In this document: positions 9,302-20,850 of the stretch, piece by piece
Position numbering within the stretch: position 1 is the first letter of the stretch
Layout of the letters: each line of letters opens with the position of its first letter
Assembly: GCF_036320965.1 (NCBI RefSeq)
Contig: NC_092225.1
Span: 78,557,113-78,621,112 of the forward strand
Source: Panulirus ornatus
Taxonomy: Eukaryota; Arthropoda; Malacostraca; Decapoda; Palinuridae
Direction of reading: 5' to 3'
Length of the DNA: 64,000 bases
The notes under the pieces: model-generated
What the model saw: only the letters and a program-made list of their open reading frames with translations
Databases searched by the model: none
Told to the model about the DNA's origin: nothing
Translations under genes and position numbers: made by a program

Positions 9302-11047
9302 CATATAAAAGGTATTAAGAAAGCAGAGAGTTAGTTCAGTACGATAAGACAGGAAGAATGGAGAAACTTTCACAACAATATTGCATATGAGGCAGGAGAT
9401 AATTCAAACAGTTTTCGATTATTGATACTGTAGATTGTTAATTAACGAGGAGGTGAGCAAGTTAAAGGACTGAGGTGGGTGAGATGTAGAGGATGACGTA
9501 CAGGTAAGTGAGGAACTGAATGACAGGTAGACGCTTCTAGCCCTAACACCAGTGATATATGGTGGCTTGGGGGAGATGTATCTTAGAAAGCATCGAAATG
9601 TCTGGAAAAGAGACAGACAGACTATATACTACAGGGGCTCAATCCACATAAGGTCCTGATGAAATTCCTCTGTACGTATTGACGACCTATGCAGTAGGTT
9701 CAGTTGACAAGCCACTTGTGGTGAAGTGTTGCTCAAGATGCCGCTGGAGGAAGGTCAAATGACAACATTGAGACAGGGAAGTTGCGCTGACCTACACTCC
9801 AGTCTCTCTGAGTGTGGCCTTTGATTTACAGGAAAGGATAATCAGAAAGGAATGGGTGGACTAACAAAGAAGAAACTATGGAGATGATGTAGATTCAGGC
9901 TAAGTAAATGGATGACAAACCTCTTAGACTTTTTGGAAGAGAGTAGACTCCGTTTTAAGGTAAAAGAGAATTGGAATGTGTTCATCTGAACTGCCAGAAA
10001 ACATTTGACTCCACCACAAAGGAAGGCGATATCTGTGCCACAAAAGAAGGCGATAAAGAAGCTGAATCTTCGGTACGAATAAGGGGGAGACTCCTTCGTT
10101 AGAAAATATCGTAGTGGAAGGGAACAAATTCAGTTTGTTGGAGTCTTATGGCAATGAGTTGGGGGTCACCAATGGCGTGTTTCAGGGCTCACTCCTTGGA
10201 CCATTGCTCTTCTTGAACGATGCAGAAGACTTGCCATAGGGACTGGGGTCATACCTGAATGTTTGCAGTTGATGCCAGGGTCATGTGGGAAATAGCAAGC
10301 GAGGAGGATTGTATCAACTTACAAGGGGACGCAGTCAAACTCCATAGTTGGTCCAATATATGATTGATTAAATTCAACTCGAGTAAAAGCAAAGTAATGA
10401 GGGTGCGACACACTAACATAAGGACTCGATGCGAATATTATCTGGCTGGAAGTAAGGTGCAGGAATCTGTGTATGGAGAAGGACTTAGGAGCCGACTTTG
10501 TACCCTGGAGGCGCAGAAGCCTCACTTCGTAGGAGATGTTGAGGAGACCAAATGATTGTTGGCAAATACAAGAATAGCATTCAACTGCCTGGATGAAGGA
10601 AATATTCAGCACACTGGTCTCGTCGTGCATTTGGCCCAAACCATAGTATGCGTCTCACGCACCGAACGAAGCCCAAAGAACTCATGGAGAAGATCTGGAC
10701 GAGGACAACTAACACTCTGCCAGAATCAAGAGAACTGAGTTACAGTGAGAAGTTAAATACCATACATTTGTTCGCTGTGGAAGAAAGAAGAGCAAAGGGT
10801 GATTTGATCACTATACTTAGATGACATTAATAGTGAACGTTTCATAGAAATATGCAGAGATAGAAAACAAGGGGCCGTAACATGAAAATGCACAAGACAC
10901 TGATAAAAAAAGATACAGAGAAGTACTTTTATGATTTGAGGAAGGCGCTTGAAATGGAATTAGTTGAGTAATGAAACGATATGATCAGAGAGGGGTCAAG
11001 AAATGGGACCCCCACGAGAACTCCCCATCCGTACCATTCAAAAGATT

Positions 11048-11838
<791 letters not shown>

Positions 11839-12169
11839 TACATATAGTAGATACATAGTATCTATCGATAAATCTATTCATATACACTCATATTTCTGCT
11901 TGTTCTGGCATTGTTTACGCCAGGTGGTTCTGTTCATTGCAGCTTCTCGTGGTGCGTCCTGGCTTTATGCTTCAGGCCGGCCTCCTCCTCGGGGGCCGGA
12001 CCTGCTGAAGGCACTGTGATAAAGTACTAATAGTCAAGTGATTTCAGTAATGACACTCCCGGAGGCGGGAGTGGTGGTGGTGGTGGGTCACGTCCTGCTG
12101 CTGAGAGGGGTAAATTATATCCGTTGTCAGGAGGTAAAACCTCGCCCCCCGCCCGCAGCGTTATCTTGT
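11839..12169. other. No gene recognised
   Basis: Contains a GC-rich patch with the inverted repeat GGCCGGC/GGGGCCGG around 11976-12000 and a short (GGT)n near 12073. Nothing is assignable. Confidence 0.4.
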
Positions 12170-12640
12170 CGTCGCACTCAAGGACTGAAATTATCGTATT
12201 CATGGCAGTAGATTATCGTACCCAGTAGACTATCGTACCGGGAGGTTTGAAATATCGCGCTCAGGTTTCAATTATCGTACTTAGGAGAATGAATTTATTT
12301 TTTTTTTTTTTTGTCCCCCTCCGTACTCCAGGGTTTAATTATGATACTCAAGGATTTGTATGATCGTACAAAGTGATTCACATTATCTCGTACGATGAAT
12401 CAGTGGTACTTATGTGGCTGGGTTATTATACTCGATTTATCTATCGTATCGTATCCAAGTTATAGTATCTATCGAGCGGCATGGATCTGCATGAATGTAC
12501 CTGGCTGCTTCAGTAAGAATGTTAAGAGAAACTCTCATGGTGGCTGATTGCTGCATCATTTGAAAAATTGACGTAAGTTCGTGACACTGTGATTATCGTA
12601 CCCGGAAGCTACAATTACTGTACACAGTGTACTATATCGC
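12170..12640. repeat. Degenerate tandem field, TTATCGTAC motif
   Basis: ATTATCGTACTCAG and variants recur about every 25-30 bp (at least twelve recognisable occurrences), interrupted by a T-run at 12297-12313. This is an old minisatellite without a fresh core. Confidence 0.6.
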
Positions 12641-12755
12641 AGCCATCAGTGTGGTGGCTGCTATACTTAGTGCCTCGTCGTCAGGTGACTTTATGGTGAT
12701 AACTGCCACACTTGACGAGCGAAACAGAAGTTTAGATTCCTTATTTTTTTTTTTC

Positions 12756-12990
12756 TTAACTCCTTGAGCACGACATACGACCCGTTGAGCACAGGGATAC
12801 GACCCGTGACTACGGCCATACGACCCTTCCCCCCCCTTCTCCCCTCTCTCCCTTTGGTTATGTTGACATCGTGAGCCTTTGATCTAATCCTTACGTAAGG
12901 GTCAGGTCAGTCAAAGCAGGGGGTCGTACCGTCATGCTCGAGCGCCGTACCGTCGTGGTTGAGGGCGGAACCATCGTGCTCAAGTATGTG
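12756..12990. mobile_element. 21-bp-repeat fold-back element, locus 1
   Basis: Starts TTAACTCCTTGAGCACGAC at 12756. Degenerate forward units run to about 12830. A spacer follows containing CCTTTGA ... GGGTCAGGTCA. Inverted units (GGGGGTCGTACCGTC) then run to about 12985, where the array ends in a (GT)n tract. The forward-spacer-inverted order matches loci 2 and 4. No coding sequence is present. Confidence 0.6.
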
Positions 12991-12993
12991 TCT

Positions 12994-13032
<39 letters not shown>
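12986..13032. repeat. (GT)n microsatellite
   Basis: GT repeat with an impure TCTGTGTCTG start; it replaces the expected right end of the preceding element. Confidence 0.95.
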
Positions 13033-13033
<1 letters not shown>

Positions 13034-13800
13034 TAAGAGGTGCTGGGATTAAAGCTTTTCTAATAGCCCCCCCGAAGGCGTGATGGCGGTGCTAGTGATG
13101 GTGCGTGTCGGCCGGCCACCACCGACCACCACATCCGCTGGAGGTCTGGTGAGGCTTGATCCCTCAACCCACGCCCAAGGCACGACCATGCCGCACATCC
13201 GGAAGACCCCACCCAGTGCTACCTCCCCCGGACCTCACTCACGCCCCGGCTTGGCTGCGTGCGTCAACCCAGGGCACTTAAGTGACTTGACCGCCTCGTT
13301 CTAACCTCCTACAGTCATCCTCCTCTTTAAGGGGCTTTGGAATCGAATCAATATTGCTGTTGTCTGCGGATAGGGTGACCTTGTGTTATGTCAGGATTTG
13401 ATATTTTCTTCTACCTCGATGAGGTTCGCACGGCGATCAGGGTATTAGGTTGGCCTGGACCTGATGTTAACGGGGCATAACAGCTCCGCTCTCATTCATA
13501 AACTCGTTGAGTCAGGATGAGGTGGCAGAAGTGCTCATTAATTCCTAGATAGTCCCCCCCCCCCTCCCCTCTCCCTCTTTGAAGGGCGTCTCTCCTCGGC
13601 GAGGGGGAGGAAGAAGAAGAGGAGGAGGAGGAGGAAGAGGGGGGGGAAAAAATATGATAATGTGAGAGGACGCAGAGGGCGGAAATGTTTGAGAGTTAAT
13701 TTGCATAATTCTTAAATCATATGCGTATTGCTGTCTTTAAGACTCCATTATCGTATAGGCACTGATAACGAGGTGTTTCTCGAGTGAGTGTATGGTACAT
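13033..13800. other. No gene recognised
   Basis: Mixed sequence with C- and purine-rich runs near 13551-13650 (GGAGGA repeats). A GC-rich 74-codon frame at 13080-13304 has no recognisable motif. Confidence 0.45.
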
Positions 13801-14020
13801 GTTAAGTGTGTTTGGAGTGCGTGCCCCGTGTTAAGTGCGTTTGGAGTGCGTACCCGGTGTTAAGTGCGTTTGGAGTCCATACCCCGTGTTAAGTGCGTTT
13901 GGAGTGCGCGCCTCGTGTTAATATTGTGTTGTGAAAACTTAATCTATGTTAAGTTTGTTGCGAGTACGTGCTTCAAGTTAAGTTACTTTGAAAGTACACA
14001 CATGCATCACGTTAAGTACT
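13801..14020. repeat. 29-bp minisatellite with decayed tail
   Basis: Four good units starting GTTAAGTGCGTTTGGAGTGC run from 13801 to about 13917, then increasingly diverged GTTAAGT-containing units continue to about 14020. Confidence 0.85.
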
Positions 14021-14059
14021 ACATGGTCCATGGATTACAAGTTTTCGTAAGGTCTTAGA

Positions 14060-14475
14060 AAACACTTAGACTGATAAATAATAATGGTTTCAGAGACCAA
14101 CATGTTACACTCTTAATCTCAGGGTGTTAAGGGCAAGTAGTGAAGACAAAGGATAGATCATTCGACTGTCTTTGGCAATGATTTCTACCTGCTCAAGAGC
14201 GATGAGTATCACGGACAATTAAGGTTGTAGAGTAGATGCCCGATTGTTTACCATTTTTCTCAAATCTGTTACCATTAGGTTGGATCACAACGGCACCACC
14301 GCCCACCCTCCTAATTTCAGGCAGAGTTGAGAGAGCCGTCAGTACAGATGCACTGGGTTATGTTATTGTCAGTCTGGAGTTTCTGTATATGTTCAAGAGC
14401 ACTTGTCTTGGCTAAGTGTTGAAGGTGAGGATTATAAGTAATTAGATTCTTAGGTGGATAAGTAGGTGTAGTGAC
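14060..14475 (-). pseudogene. RNase H domain remnant of a non-LTR retrotransposon
   Basis: On minus, the frame around 14400-14320 ends LQTDNNITQCICTDGSLN, containing the TDGS signature of the first RNase H catalytic Asp. After a frameshift it continues as RRVGGGAVVIQPNG, and further on IALEQVEIIAKDSRM fits the Glu- and Asp-containing helices (E, DS). Several stops and frameshifts make it dead. Upstream on minus, LITYNPHLQHLAKTSALEHI resembles the linker before RNase H in such elements. The plus-strand RTE piece at 14520 truncates it, so it is probably older than that insertion. Confidence 0.65.
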
Positions 14476-14519
14476 GTCAAAGGGAGTTATATATGCCAGG
14501 AAGGCGGGAAATGCTGCGA

Positions 14520-15330
14520 CAGGCTGCTCGGAGTGTGAGTTTGAATGGAGAGAAACTGGGGTAAGTGGAGTGTTTAAGATACCTGGGAGTGGACACGGCA
14601 GCGGATAGAACCATGGGGGCTGAAGTGAGTCATGGGGTGGGCAAGGGGCGAAGATCCTGGGCACTTTGACGAAAAGACCTGTTTGCAAGGGCAAAGATGG
14701 GTGTGTTTGATGGTATAGTAATAGCGACGGTGTCGGCCACAGGTGAAAAAGTACGGAAGAGGGTGGATGTGCTGGAAAACAAGTTCCTGAGGACAGTATG
14801 TTGTAATGAGGAGGGTTGGTCGATTCAGGAATGAGAGGGTTAAGAGAGATGTGTGGTAGTAAGAAGAGTACGTATGAGGGAGCTGAAGAGGGTGTGCTAA
14901 AATTGTTTGGACTTATGGAGAGGATGCGTGAGGAGCGGCAGACTAAGAGGGAATGTGTGTCAGAAGTTGGGGGGGGGGGGGACAAAGGAAAGGGAAAACT
15001 AATTACTAGATGAAAGATGCTTCGAGGTTTCGGGGCCTAAACTTGCAAGAGGGTGTAAGGTGTGCACGGAATAGAGCGAATTTGAGCGATGTGGTATACA
15101 GGGAGTAACGTGTTATCGTTGTGCCGAACGAGGACTTATGGATAGGGTCAAGGAAAACCACGGAAAGGTCTGTGGGGCCTGGGTGTGGATAGGAAGCCTT
15201 GTTTCCATAGTTTTAGTGCATTACACGTGACAGCTAGAGAGTGGATGTGAGGAAATGTGGCCATTTGCTGGTCTGTTCCTAGCGCTACCTTGCTAACGCG
15301 ACCAAAGGCGATCAAGTATGAAAAAAAATA
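14520..15330 (+). pseudogene. Diverged RTE-like reverse transcriptase 3' fragment
   Basis: Plus-strand sequence aligns by eye with the second half of the RTE copies at 20.9-22 kb and 27.1-28.2 kb. It shows GTTTGAATGGAGAGAAACTG, then YLGVD-, AKMGVFDGIVIA-, REMCGSKKS-, EEGVLKLFGLMERM- and the terminal NLSDVVYRE-like segments, with frameshifts and a poly-G slip at 14968-14981. The 3' UTR type with GTGCATTACACGTGACAGCT follows. It ends at a degenerate copy of the shared 3' motif (GCGCTACCTTGCTAACGCG, 15282-15300) and an A-run with TATATA. It is an old copy of the same family. Confidence 0.8.
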
Positions 15331-15559
15331 TATATGTATATTCATTTAATCTTCCTAGATACTTTGGAGTGTTGGAATCCCCTACAGATGTACCATCCCC
15401 ACCATCATCCCCAAACCTCCCTGGGTATAATCTCTCACAGGGACTCGTAGTTCTCCCCTTTCCTCGAGATAAATCCCCCTCCCACATGTGTCCTTGCTCC
15501 CGTAAACCTCTACAGCATTAATCCCTCGGCGCTTTAATCTAGCTTCCCTCACGTTGCTC

Positions 15560-15825
15560 CATCACTAGTATAAATCCTTCCAGCGCTCTATCCTTCCCTC
15601 TACTTATTATGCTAGCGTGCCCCTGTGTAAATCCTTCCATCACAGTATCCTTCCCCTTTCTTACACTAGCGTGTCCTTGCATAGATCCTTCCATCATGCT
15701 ATCATTCCCTCTCTTTACATAAGCGTGTCCATTTATAAATCCTTCCATCACACTGTCCTTCCCTCTCCTTACATAAGCGTGTCCTTACATAAATCCTTCC
15801 ATCACGCTGTCCATTCCTCTGTACA
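15560..15825. repeat. 54-bp minisatellite, ~5 copies
   Basis: Units containing AAATCCTTCCATCACGCT and TACATAAGCGTGTCC recur at 54-bp spacing (near 15629, 15683, 15737, 15791), with a 57-bp first step. The open plus frame (15617-15973) is a repeat artefact since 54 is a multiple of three. Confidence 0.85.
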
Positions 15826-16029
15826 AAACCTCGTACACTACAATCCCTTCTTCACTCTCCAGAAACCTCTCCTTTGGGTGCAACCTTCACACCTTGCCTG
15901 TCTTCATTCCCTCCCTCCCTCCCGCCTCTCCCTCCTCCCTGTCTTTATCGTATCTCTTAAGACATTTGTGTGATCACCTTCACGCCATCCAGTTCTGCCA
16001 TTATGTATCCCCCACACTTGTCTTCTTTT

Positions 16030-16085
16030 TCCTCCTCCTCCTCCTCCTCCTCCTCCTCCTCCTCCTCCTCCTCCTCTTCCTCCTT
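16030..16085. repeat. (TCC)n microsatellite
   Basis: TCC repeat of about 18 copies immediately before the next 21-bp-repeat element. Confidence 0.95.
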
Positions 16086-16093
16086 CCTCTTCT

Positions 16094-16715
16094 TTAAAGC
16101 TTCTCGACCCTCTCAGCACGAGGGTACGACCCTAAAGCACGACTGTACGACCTTTGAGCACGACTGTACGACCTTTGAGCACGACTGGACGACCCATGAG
16201 CTCGACTGGACGACCTTTGAGCACGACTGGACGACCCATGAGCTCGACTGGACGACCTTTGAGCACGACTGTACGCACCATGAGCACGACTGGACGACCT
16301 TTGAGCACGACTGTACGACCCATGAGCACGACTGGACGGCACTTGAACACGACTGCACAACCCTTGAGCGCGTTGGTATGAAGATACGAGGGCTTGGCCT
16401 TTAACACCTCCTCCCCTAAAATGTTAACTTAAAGGTCATGTCATCATACACAAGAGTCGTACAGTCGTACTACCGTACCCAAGCATCTGCCCATCGTGCT
16501 TAAGCGTCGTACCGTCGTGCTCAAGGGTCGTACTGCCGTGTTCAAGGGTCATACCGCCGTGTTCAAGGGTCATGCCGTCGTGTTCAAGGGTCGTACCGCC
16601 GTGTTCAAGGGTCGTACCGCCGTGTTCAAGGGTCATACCGCCGTGTTCAAGGGTCGCACCGTCGTGTTCAAGGGTCGTACCGTCGTGTTCAAGGGCCTCA
16701 GGTCGTCTCGAATGT
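16094..16715. mobile_element. 21-bp-repeat fold-back element, locus 2 (two converging arrays)
   Basis: A TTAA at 16094-16097 precedes a forward array at 16109-16375 of about 12 units (ACCTTTGAGCACGACTG type). A spacer of about 85 bp contains GGCCTTTAA ... AAAGGTCATGTCA. An inverted array then runs 16459-16706, about 11 units of the CGTGTTCAAGGGTCGTACC type. The two arrays form a ~250-bp imperfect inverted repeat. Because 21 is divisible by three, several frames stay open on both strands; these are not genes. Confidence 0.75.
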
Positions 16716-16905
16716 CCCCACAGAAGAAGCGCCGTGGGTCAATATTTCATCTCCATTTTCTGTGGTCATAGAGGTTAATTGATGGCAGTGGTGCATCAGG
16801 GCCGAGTGGCGCTCCCTTGCACTAGTCGTTGAATCCTCTCGTCTCGTTAATCTTCCTCGTTAACTTCACCTCTTTTCTGTCCGTTTCGTTGATTGCTCTC
16901 GTCGT

Positions 16906-16908
<3 letters not shown>

Positions 16909-16994
<86 letters not shown>
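16909..16994. repeat. (TC)n microsatellite
   Basis: Perfect TC repeat of about 43 copies embedded in a decayed TCGTTAAT-motif tandem field (about 16830-17190). Confidence 0.97.
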
Positions 16995-16998
<4 letters not shown>

Positions 16999-17460
16999 AT
17001 TCTCTCATCTTGTTGATGTGTTTTACTTGGTACATGTTCTCGTTAATCTTCGTCCTTTTTACCCTTCTTTTTTGTTCTTCATTTCCGTAATCCCCGTCCC
17101 TGTTCGTTCTTGCCTCGTTGGTTAATTTGTCATCTGGACTTGTGTCGTTTATCATCACTTGGTTTGGTTTCGTTAATATGGATTGATATTCATTCCTTAT
17201 CCTATTATTTTCCTCAAACTTGTTGGATTATATTCGCGCCGCTGTCGAATCTCTCGCCTTATTTGTTTTCTTAAATTCAACCTCTTGAATATCAACTCGT
17301 TCATCAAATTTCTTCTTTAAGTGTTCATTTTCTTATGGTTAGCCATAGTTTTATTTTCAAGATTTTTTTTGTGTTCGTTTCTTGGCATATCATATGACTT
17401 ATGTTGATGTTAATCTCATTTCTCGTTAGTGCACGTCTCACGGGCCAGCCTTGCCTATAT

Positions 17461-17691
17461 TATCCCTGGGGATAGGGGAGAAAGAATATTTCCCACGTAT
17501 TCCCTGCGTGTCGTAGAAGGCGACTAAAAGGGAAGGGAGCGGGGGGCTGGAAGTCCTCCCCTCTCGTTTTTACTTATCTTAAAGAAGGAACAGAGGAGGA
17601 GCCAAGTGAGGCTATTCCCTCAAAGGTTCAGTCCTCTGTTCTTAACGCTGTCTCGCTAGCGTGGGAAATGGCAAATAGTATGAAAAAGAAG

Positions 17692-17708
<17 letters not shown>
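17461..17708 (+). mobile_element. R1-type retroposon (local name), copy a, with A-run
   Basis: Begins ATTATCCCTGGGGATAGGGG and contains CCCTGCGTGTCGTAGAAGGC and CAGTCCTCTGTTCTTAACGC. It ends with a variant of the shared 3' motif (TCTCGCTAGCGTGGGAAATG), an A-rich run and (TA)n. Full-length relatives lie at 22073-22311 (minus) and 39160-39400 (plus), and 3' fragments at 28327, 59987 and 63279. No coding capacity is seen, so it is either a SINE or an alternative LINE 3' end. Confidence 0.8.

Positions 17709-17783
<75 letters not shown>
17709..17783. repeat. (TA)n tail of R1 copy a
   Basis: Perfect TA repeat directly after the A-run of the retroposon. Confidence 0.97.
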
Positions 17784-17784
<1 letters not shown>

Positions 17785-17809
17785 CAGTTAGGATTTTCAT
17801 CGTATGTAT

Positions 17810-18375
17810 GGATCATGAAAAAGTGCCTTAGGATCTGTAGAATGCATGTATAGTGTCAGTGTACAAAGGCGAGGAGGATGAAGGTGAGTATTCAAACAGC
17901 AGAGGTATAACTTTGTTGAGTATACCTGGCAAGTTGTATGGGAGGGTAGTGACTGAGAGGGTTAAAGGCATGCACAAAACATCAGACTGGGGAGGAACAG
18001 TGCGATTTTAGATGTGGCAAAGGATGTGCGGATCAGGTGTTTGCTTTAAAGAATGTGTGTAAGAATTACTTGGAGAAATAGATAGATTTTTATATGGTAT
18101 TTGTGGATCTGGAGAAGGTATATAGATGAGGTTGTTAGAGATGCCGGGATAGAGTAAATTGGAACGTTCTGGCATACAGCGTTCGACGTGGTGTCAAATG
18201 GACTGACCCAAGGCATGTGAAACAGTTGAGGAAACCTTGGAAAGGTCTGTGGTGTCAGGTTGTGGATAGGAAGCTGTGGTTTCGGTGCATCTCCCAAAAC
18301 AGCGAGAGCATGATTGGAGCGAATTCGGTCTTTCTTCGTCTGCTCCCGGCGCTAATCGCAGACGCGGGAAACTGT
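17810..18375 (+). pseudogene. RTE-like reverse transcriptase fragment with internal deletion
   Basis: Covers the part of the RT upstream of the other RTE copies in the window. Segments fit a YKGEEDEGE-like stretch, the SIPGKLYGRVVTERV-like block, CDFRCGKGCADQVFALKN and FVDLEKVYR (block A, FVDLEKAYDR expected). It then jumps directly to the C-terminal INWNVLAYS-like end and 3' UTR (GTGGTTTCGGTGCAT), so the catalytic FADD region is missing. It ends at a shared 3' motif variant (GCGCTAATCGCAGACGCGGG, 18349-18368). Stops are present. Confidence 0.7.
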
Positions 18376-18380
18376 GATTA

Positions 18381-18384
<4 letters not shown>

Positions 18385-18424
<40 letters not shown>
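18385..18424. repeat. (GT)n microsatellite
   Basis: Perfect GT repeat of about 20 copies just after the RTE fragment's 3' end. Confidence 0.97.
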
Positions 18425-18425
<1 letters not shown>

Positions 18426-18559
18426 CCTCTCTAGTCTCAAACCTTCGATCATCTCTTAATTTTTGAAAAATTAGCACGTTTAATTTCATTAATTTTTTCG
18501 TTCGCTCTGTGACGTCTGCCCCTGATATGCCCTTTTCTCTTAGTCTGATTGTGTTCTCT

Positions 18560-18864
18560 TGTATACATTTCTCCTTGTTAATCATTGTCTCCCTCCCTCT
18601 CACTCTCTCCCTCTCCCATTCATAATCATTTTCTCCCTGAATACCACATCCCTCCACTCCCTCTCTTCCCGTCCCACTTTCCCTCTCCATTTCCTTCTCT
18701 CTATTTCTCTCCCCTTGTCCACCACCACCTCCTCTTCTCCTCCTTCATACATTTCTCTCCTCCCCCCTTTCCCTTTGACCCTATAACTGCCCTCCCTCCC
18801 CTTTTTCCCTGTTACGCGCATCCCACTAGGGCGTTCCCAAGGTACCGGGACCTTAAAGTGAACT

Positions 18865-18948
<84 letters not shown>
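18560..18948. repeat. Pyrimidine-rich stretch ending in (TC)n
   Basis: Strand-asymmetric CT-rich sequence (18560-18790) precedes a perfect TC repeat at 18867-18948. Open frames here are compositional. Confidence 0.9.
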
Positions 18949-18950
<2 letters not shown>

Positions 18951-18999
18951 AGCGTATAAATCCCCCAGCCATCCTGAAGGAACTACAAGATCAGAGGAT

Positions 19000-20160
19000 G
19001 AAGAGTAACCACCTTTTTACCATGTTATCAAGTGGTAGGGTCGACGACTCCAACGTTAGGCTGATGCATAGTATACGACACGGGAGTTCGTGCCACCGGC
19101 CGGCTTGGCTGTCTTCAGCGGGAGCTGCTGGCGAGTAGAAGACAGAGAGATGAACCCTACACAAGAGAGTGACAGAGGCACAGACCTGCCACACGGTGTA
19201 TGTGTTCTGACGTCACACCGGCCACAAAGGAACCACACACAGACATTAGACAGACACGAGTGGCTGAATAACGCCAGCCGTTCATCTCCTGCCGCCCGCG
19301 TTATAAACAGCGCCGTGCACTTCCAGGGTGGTGAGGAGCTCGGCCCATCCCCCTCCGTGCAGCCACTGTTACCTAGGTACCCCACCCGAGCCACACTGTC
19401 ACCTGCAGGCAGGCAGGCAGGTAAGAACAGCACAGACCTCATCACTAACTCTCTATACAAGCTGAGCTGCAGGAGGAGGGGTAGTGAGGATCCTCAGATC
19501 CCCAGGAGCAACATAAGCTGTGTTTACAGGTTCGTGACCACGTCCAAATATAGACGAGGAAAAACCCCCCTAGAGGCCCCCGCCCGGCAGCCGAAGACGT
19601 ACGCCATGATCTAATTCTCAGCGCGCATGAAACTATAGACCCGGAAATTACTGGGCCACAATCGACAAAAGAGGCTTGTTTAAGCCATCTAATCCTATAA
19701 GCACAGACTAGACCAGGGAGGCAGGAGGGATCCCCCTCTCCTTCGCTGCCGACAAAAGACTCTTCGACCCCCTTTGCAAGGATATATTGCTTAATCGGCC
19801 AAACAGCGGCCCGACTTTCATCTCGGGAGACTTAATAGCATGTAGCGTTTCAGCGCGATAGTGAAGCCTTATCTGCCAGTAGCCCAAACACTGTCCAGAT
19901 GAACGGATTCTTTCATTCGTGGTGATGATGATGATGATGATGGTCGGTCGCCGTGAGTCGGCATCAGTGTCATCACCTCTTAACAGACGCCCGGGGGTCG
20001 AAACAACCACCACCACCACACGACGACGCCGCCGCCTCCTTGATGACGACTGACTTGGCTGCTTCACTTTGCGTGCGGGGGTCGCAACACTACGACCCTT
20101 TATAATGGTGTACCCCCAGGATTGCCTAGGGAAACGTGGATGTTTGAATAAATTTAGTCA
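19000..20160. other. GC-rich, repeat-poor stretch; possible but unproven exon
   Basis: One of the few unique-looking kilobases. A plus frame of 174 codons (19090-19614) has no recognisable domain. A donor-like GCAGGTAAGAACAG occurs at 19417-19430 and the region has more CpG than average, so a 5' exon or promoter is possible. I cannot support a gene call. Confidence 0.25.

Positions 20161-20164
<4 letters not shown>

Positions 20165-20220
<56 letters not shown>
20165..20220. repeat. (TC)n microsatellite
   Basis: Perfect TC repeat of about 28 copies. Confidence 0.97.
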
Positions 20221-20223
<3 letters not shown>

Positions 20224-20435
20224 GATTCTTTGAGTGAAGTCGATGTCTGAGGTCAGGGACTTGACGCTCGAACTTGACTCACGCTGTAGTCGACCATACA
20301 TCTCCACCAGCGTGGTTAAGTACGCTCAAGTCAAAGGGACATGAGCGTGTCATTTCGGCTCATCATCTCTCAGCCAACCATCGTAAGGAAATTGTACTCA
20401 CTAAACTTCAATCACAGACTGTGTCACCCCTGACG

Positions 20436-20682
20436 CGCGACGGTACGACCCAACAGTGGTCGTATAGTCGTGCTCAAGGGTCGTTACCGTCATGCTCAAG
20501 GGTCGTTACCGTCGTGCTCAAGGGTCGTTACCGTCGTCCTCATGGGTCGTATAGTCGTGGTTATGGGTCGTTACCACCGTGCTCAAGGGTCGTTACCGCC
20601 GTAGTCAAGGGTCGTTACCGCCGTGGTCAAGGGTCGTTACCGCAGTGATCAAGGGTCGTTACCACCTAGGTCAAGAGGTTAA
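20436..20682. mobile_element. 21-bp-repeat fold-back element, locus 3
   Basis: One forward-type unit (GCGCGACGGTACGACCC, about 20436-20452) is followed at once by about ten inverted units of the CGTGCTCAAGGGTCGTTACC type. The array ends GGTCAAGAGGTTAA with TTAA at 20679-20682. Its reverse complement, TTAACCTCTTGACC, resembles the left ends of loci 1 and 4. Confidence 0.65.
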
Positions 20683-20785
20683 AGCGATTCATTCGAATCA
20701 GCAATGTATATGTTTGTGTTACGATAACGCTGATAAACCCGCTCAAATGAACGGATGCTAATATAAGTCATATGTACTCATATAT

Positions 20786-20787
<2 letters not shown>

Positions 20788-20842
<55 letters not shown>

Positions 20843-20850
20843 TTTTTTAT
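20788..20850. repeat. (TA)n plus T-run: 3' tail of the minus-strand RTE copy
   Basis: TA repeat then about 25 T, which on minus is poly-A followed by (TA)n at the end of the RTE 3' UTR. Confidence 0.95.

Larger units (their letters stand above)
7400..10965 (+). pseudogene. Dead non-LTR retrotransposon (CR1/Jockey-like), endonuclease plus reverse transcriptase
   Basis: Pieces in consistent plus-strand order identify one decayed LINE. An ORF1-like open stretch at 7428-7694 has a coiled-coil-like KLRALQEEVDRC. An endonuclease-like region at 8135-8440 includes IIIGQFSYKKNW, a corrupted form of the usual GDFNYK-DW, and MVHEAVKHAL. Reverse-transcriptase remnants run through about 9900-10900. Block A reads VHLNCQKTFDS where LDFQKAFDS is expected. 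Block B reads NGVFQGSLLGPLLFL (10157-10212 region). Block C reads MFAVDARVM at about 10259-10285, where FADD is expected. Downstream are LIKFNSSKSKVM (lightly frameshifted) and the terminal LSYSEKLNTIHLFAVEERRAKGDLI. Many stops and frameshifts are present and the first catalytic Asp of the FADD pair is replaced, so it is inactive. A (TA)n-bounded block at 8849-9298 interrupts it. The clade call is by motif only. Confidence 0.8.

Noticed and set aside
16847..17158. Arg-Glu repeat protein opposite the (TC)n tract
   Set aside because: Microsatellite translation; the same pattern occurs at every (TC)n or (GA)n tract in the window.
19090..19614. 174-codon plus frame as a gene
   Set aside because: No domain or convincing start. 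One donor-like site is not enough, so it is recorded only as an unproven GC-rich stretch.
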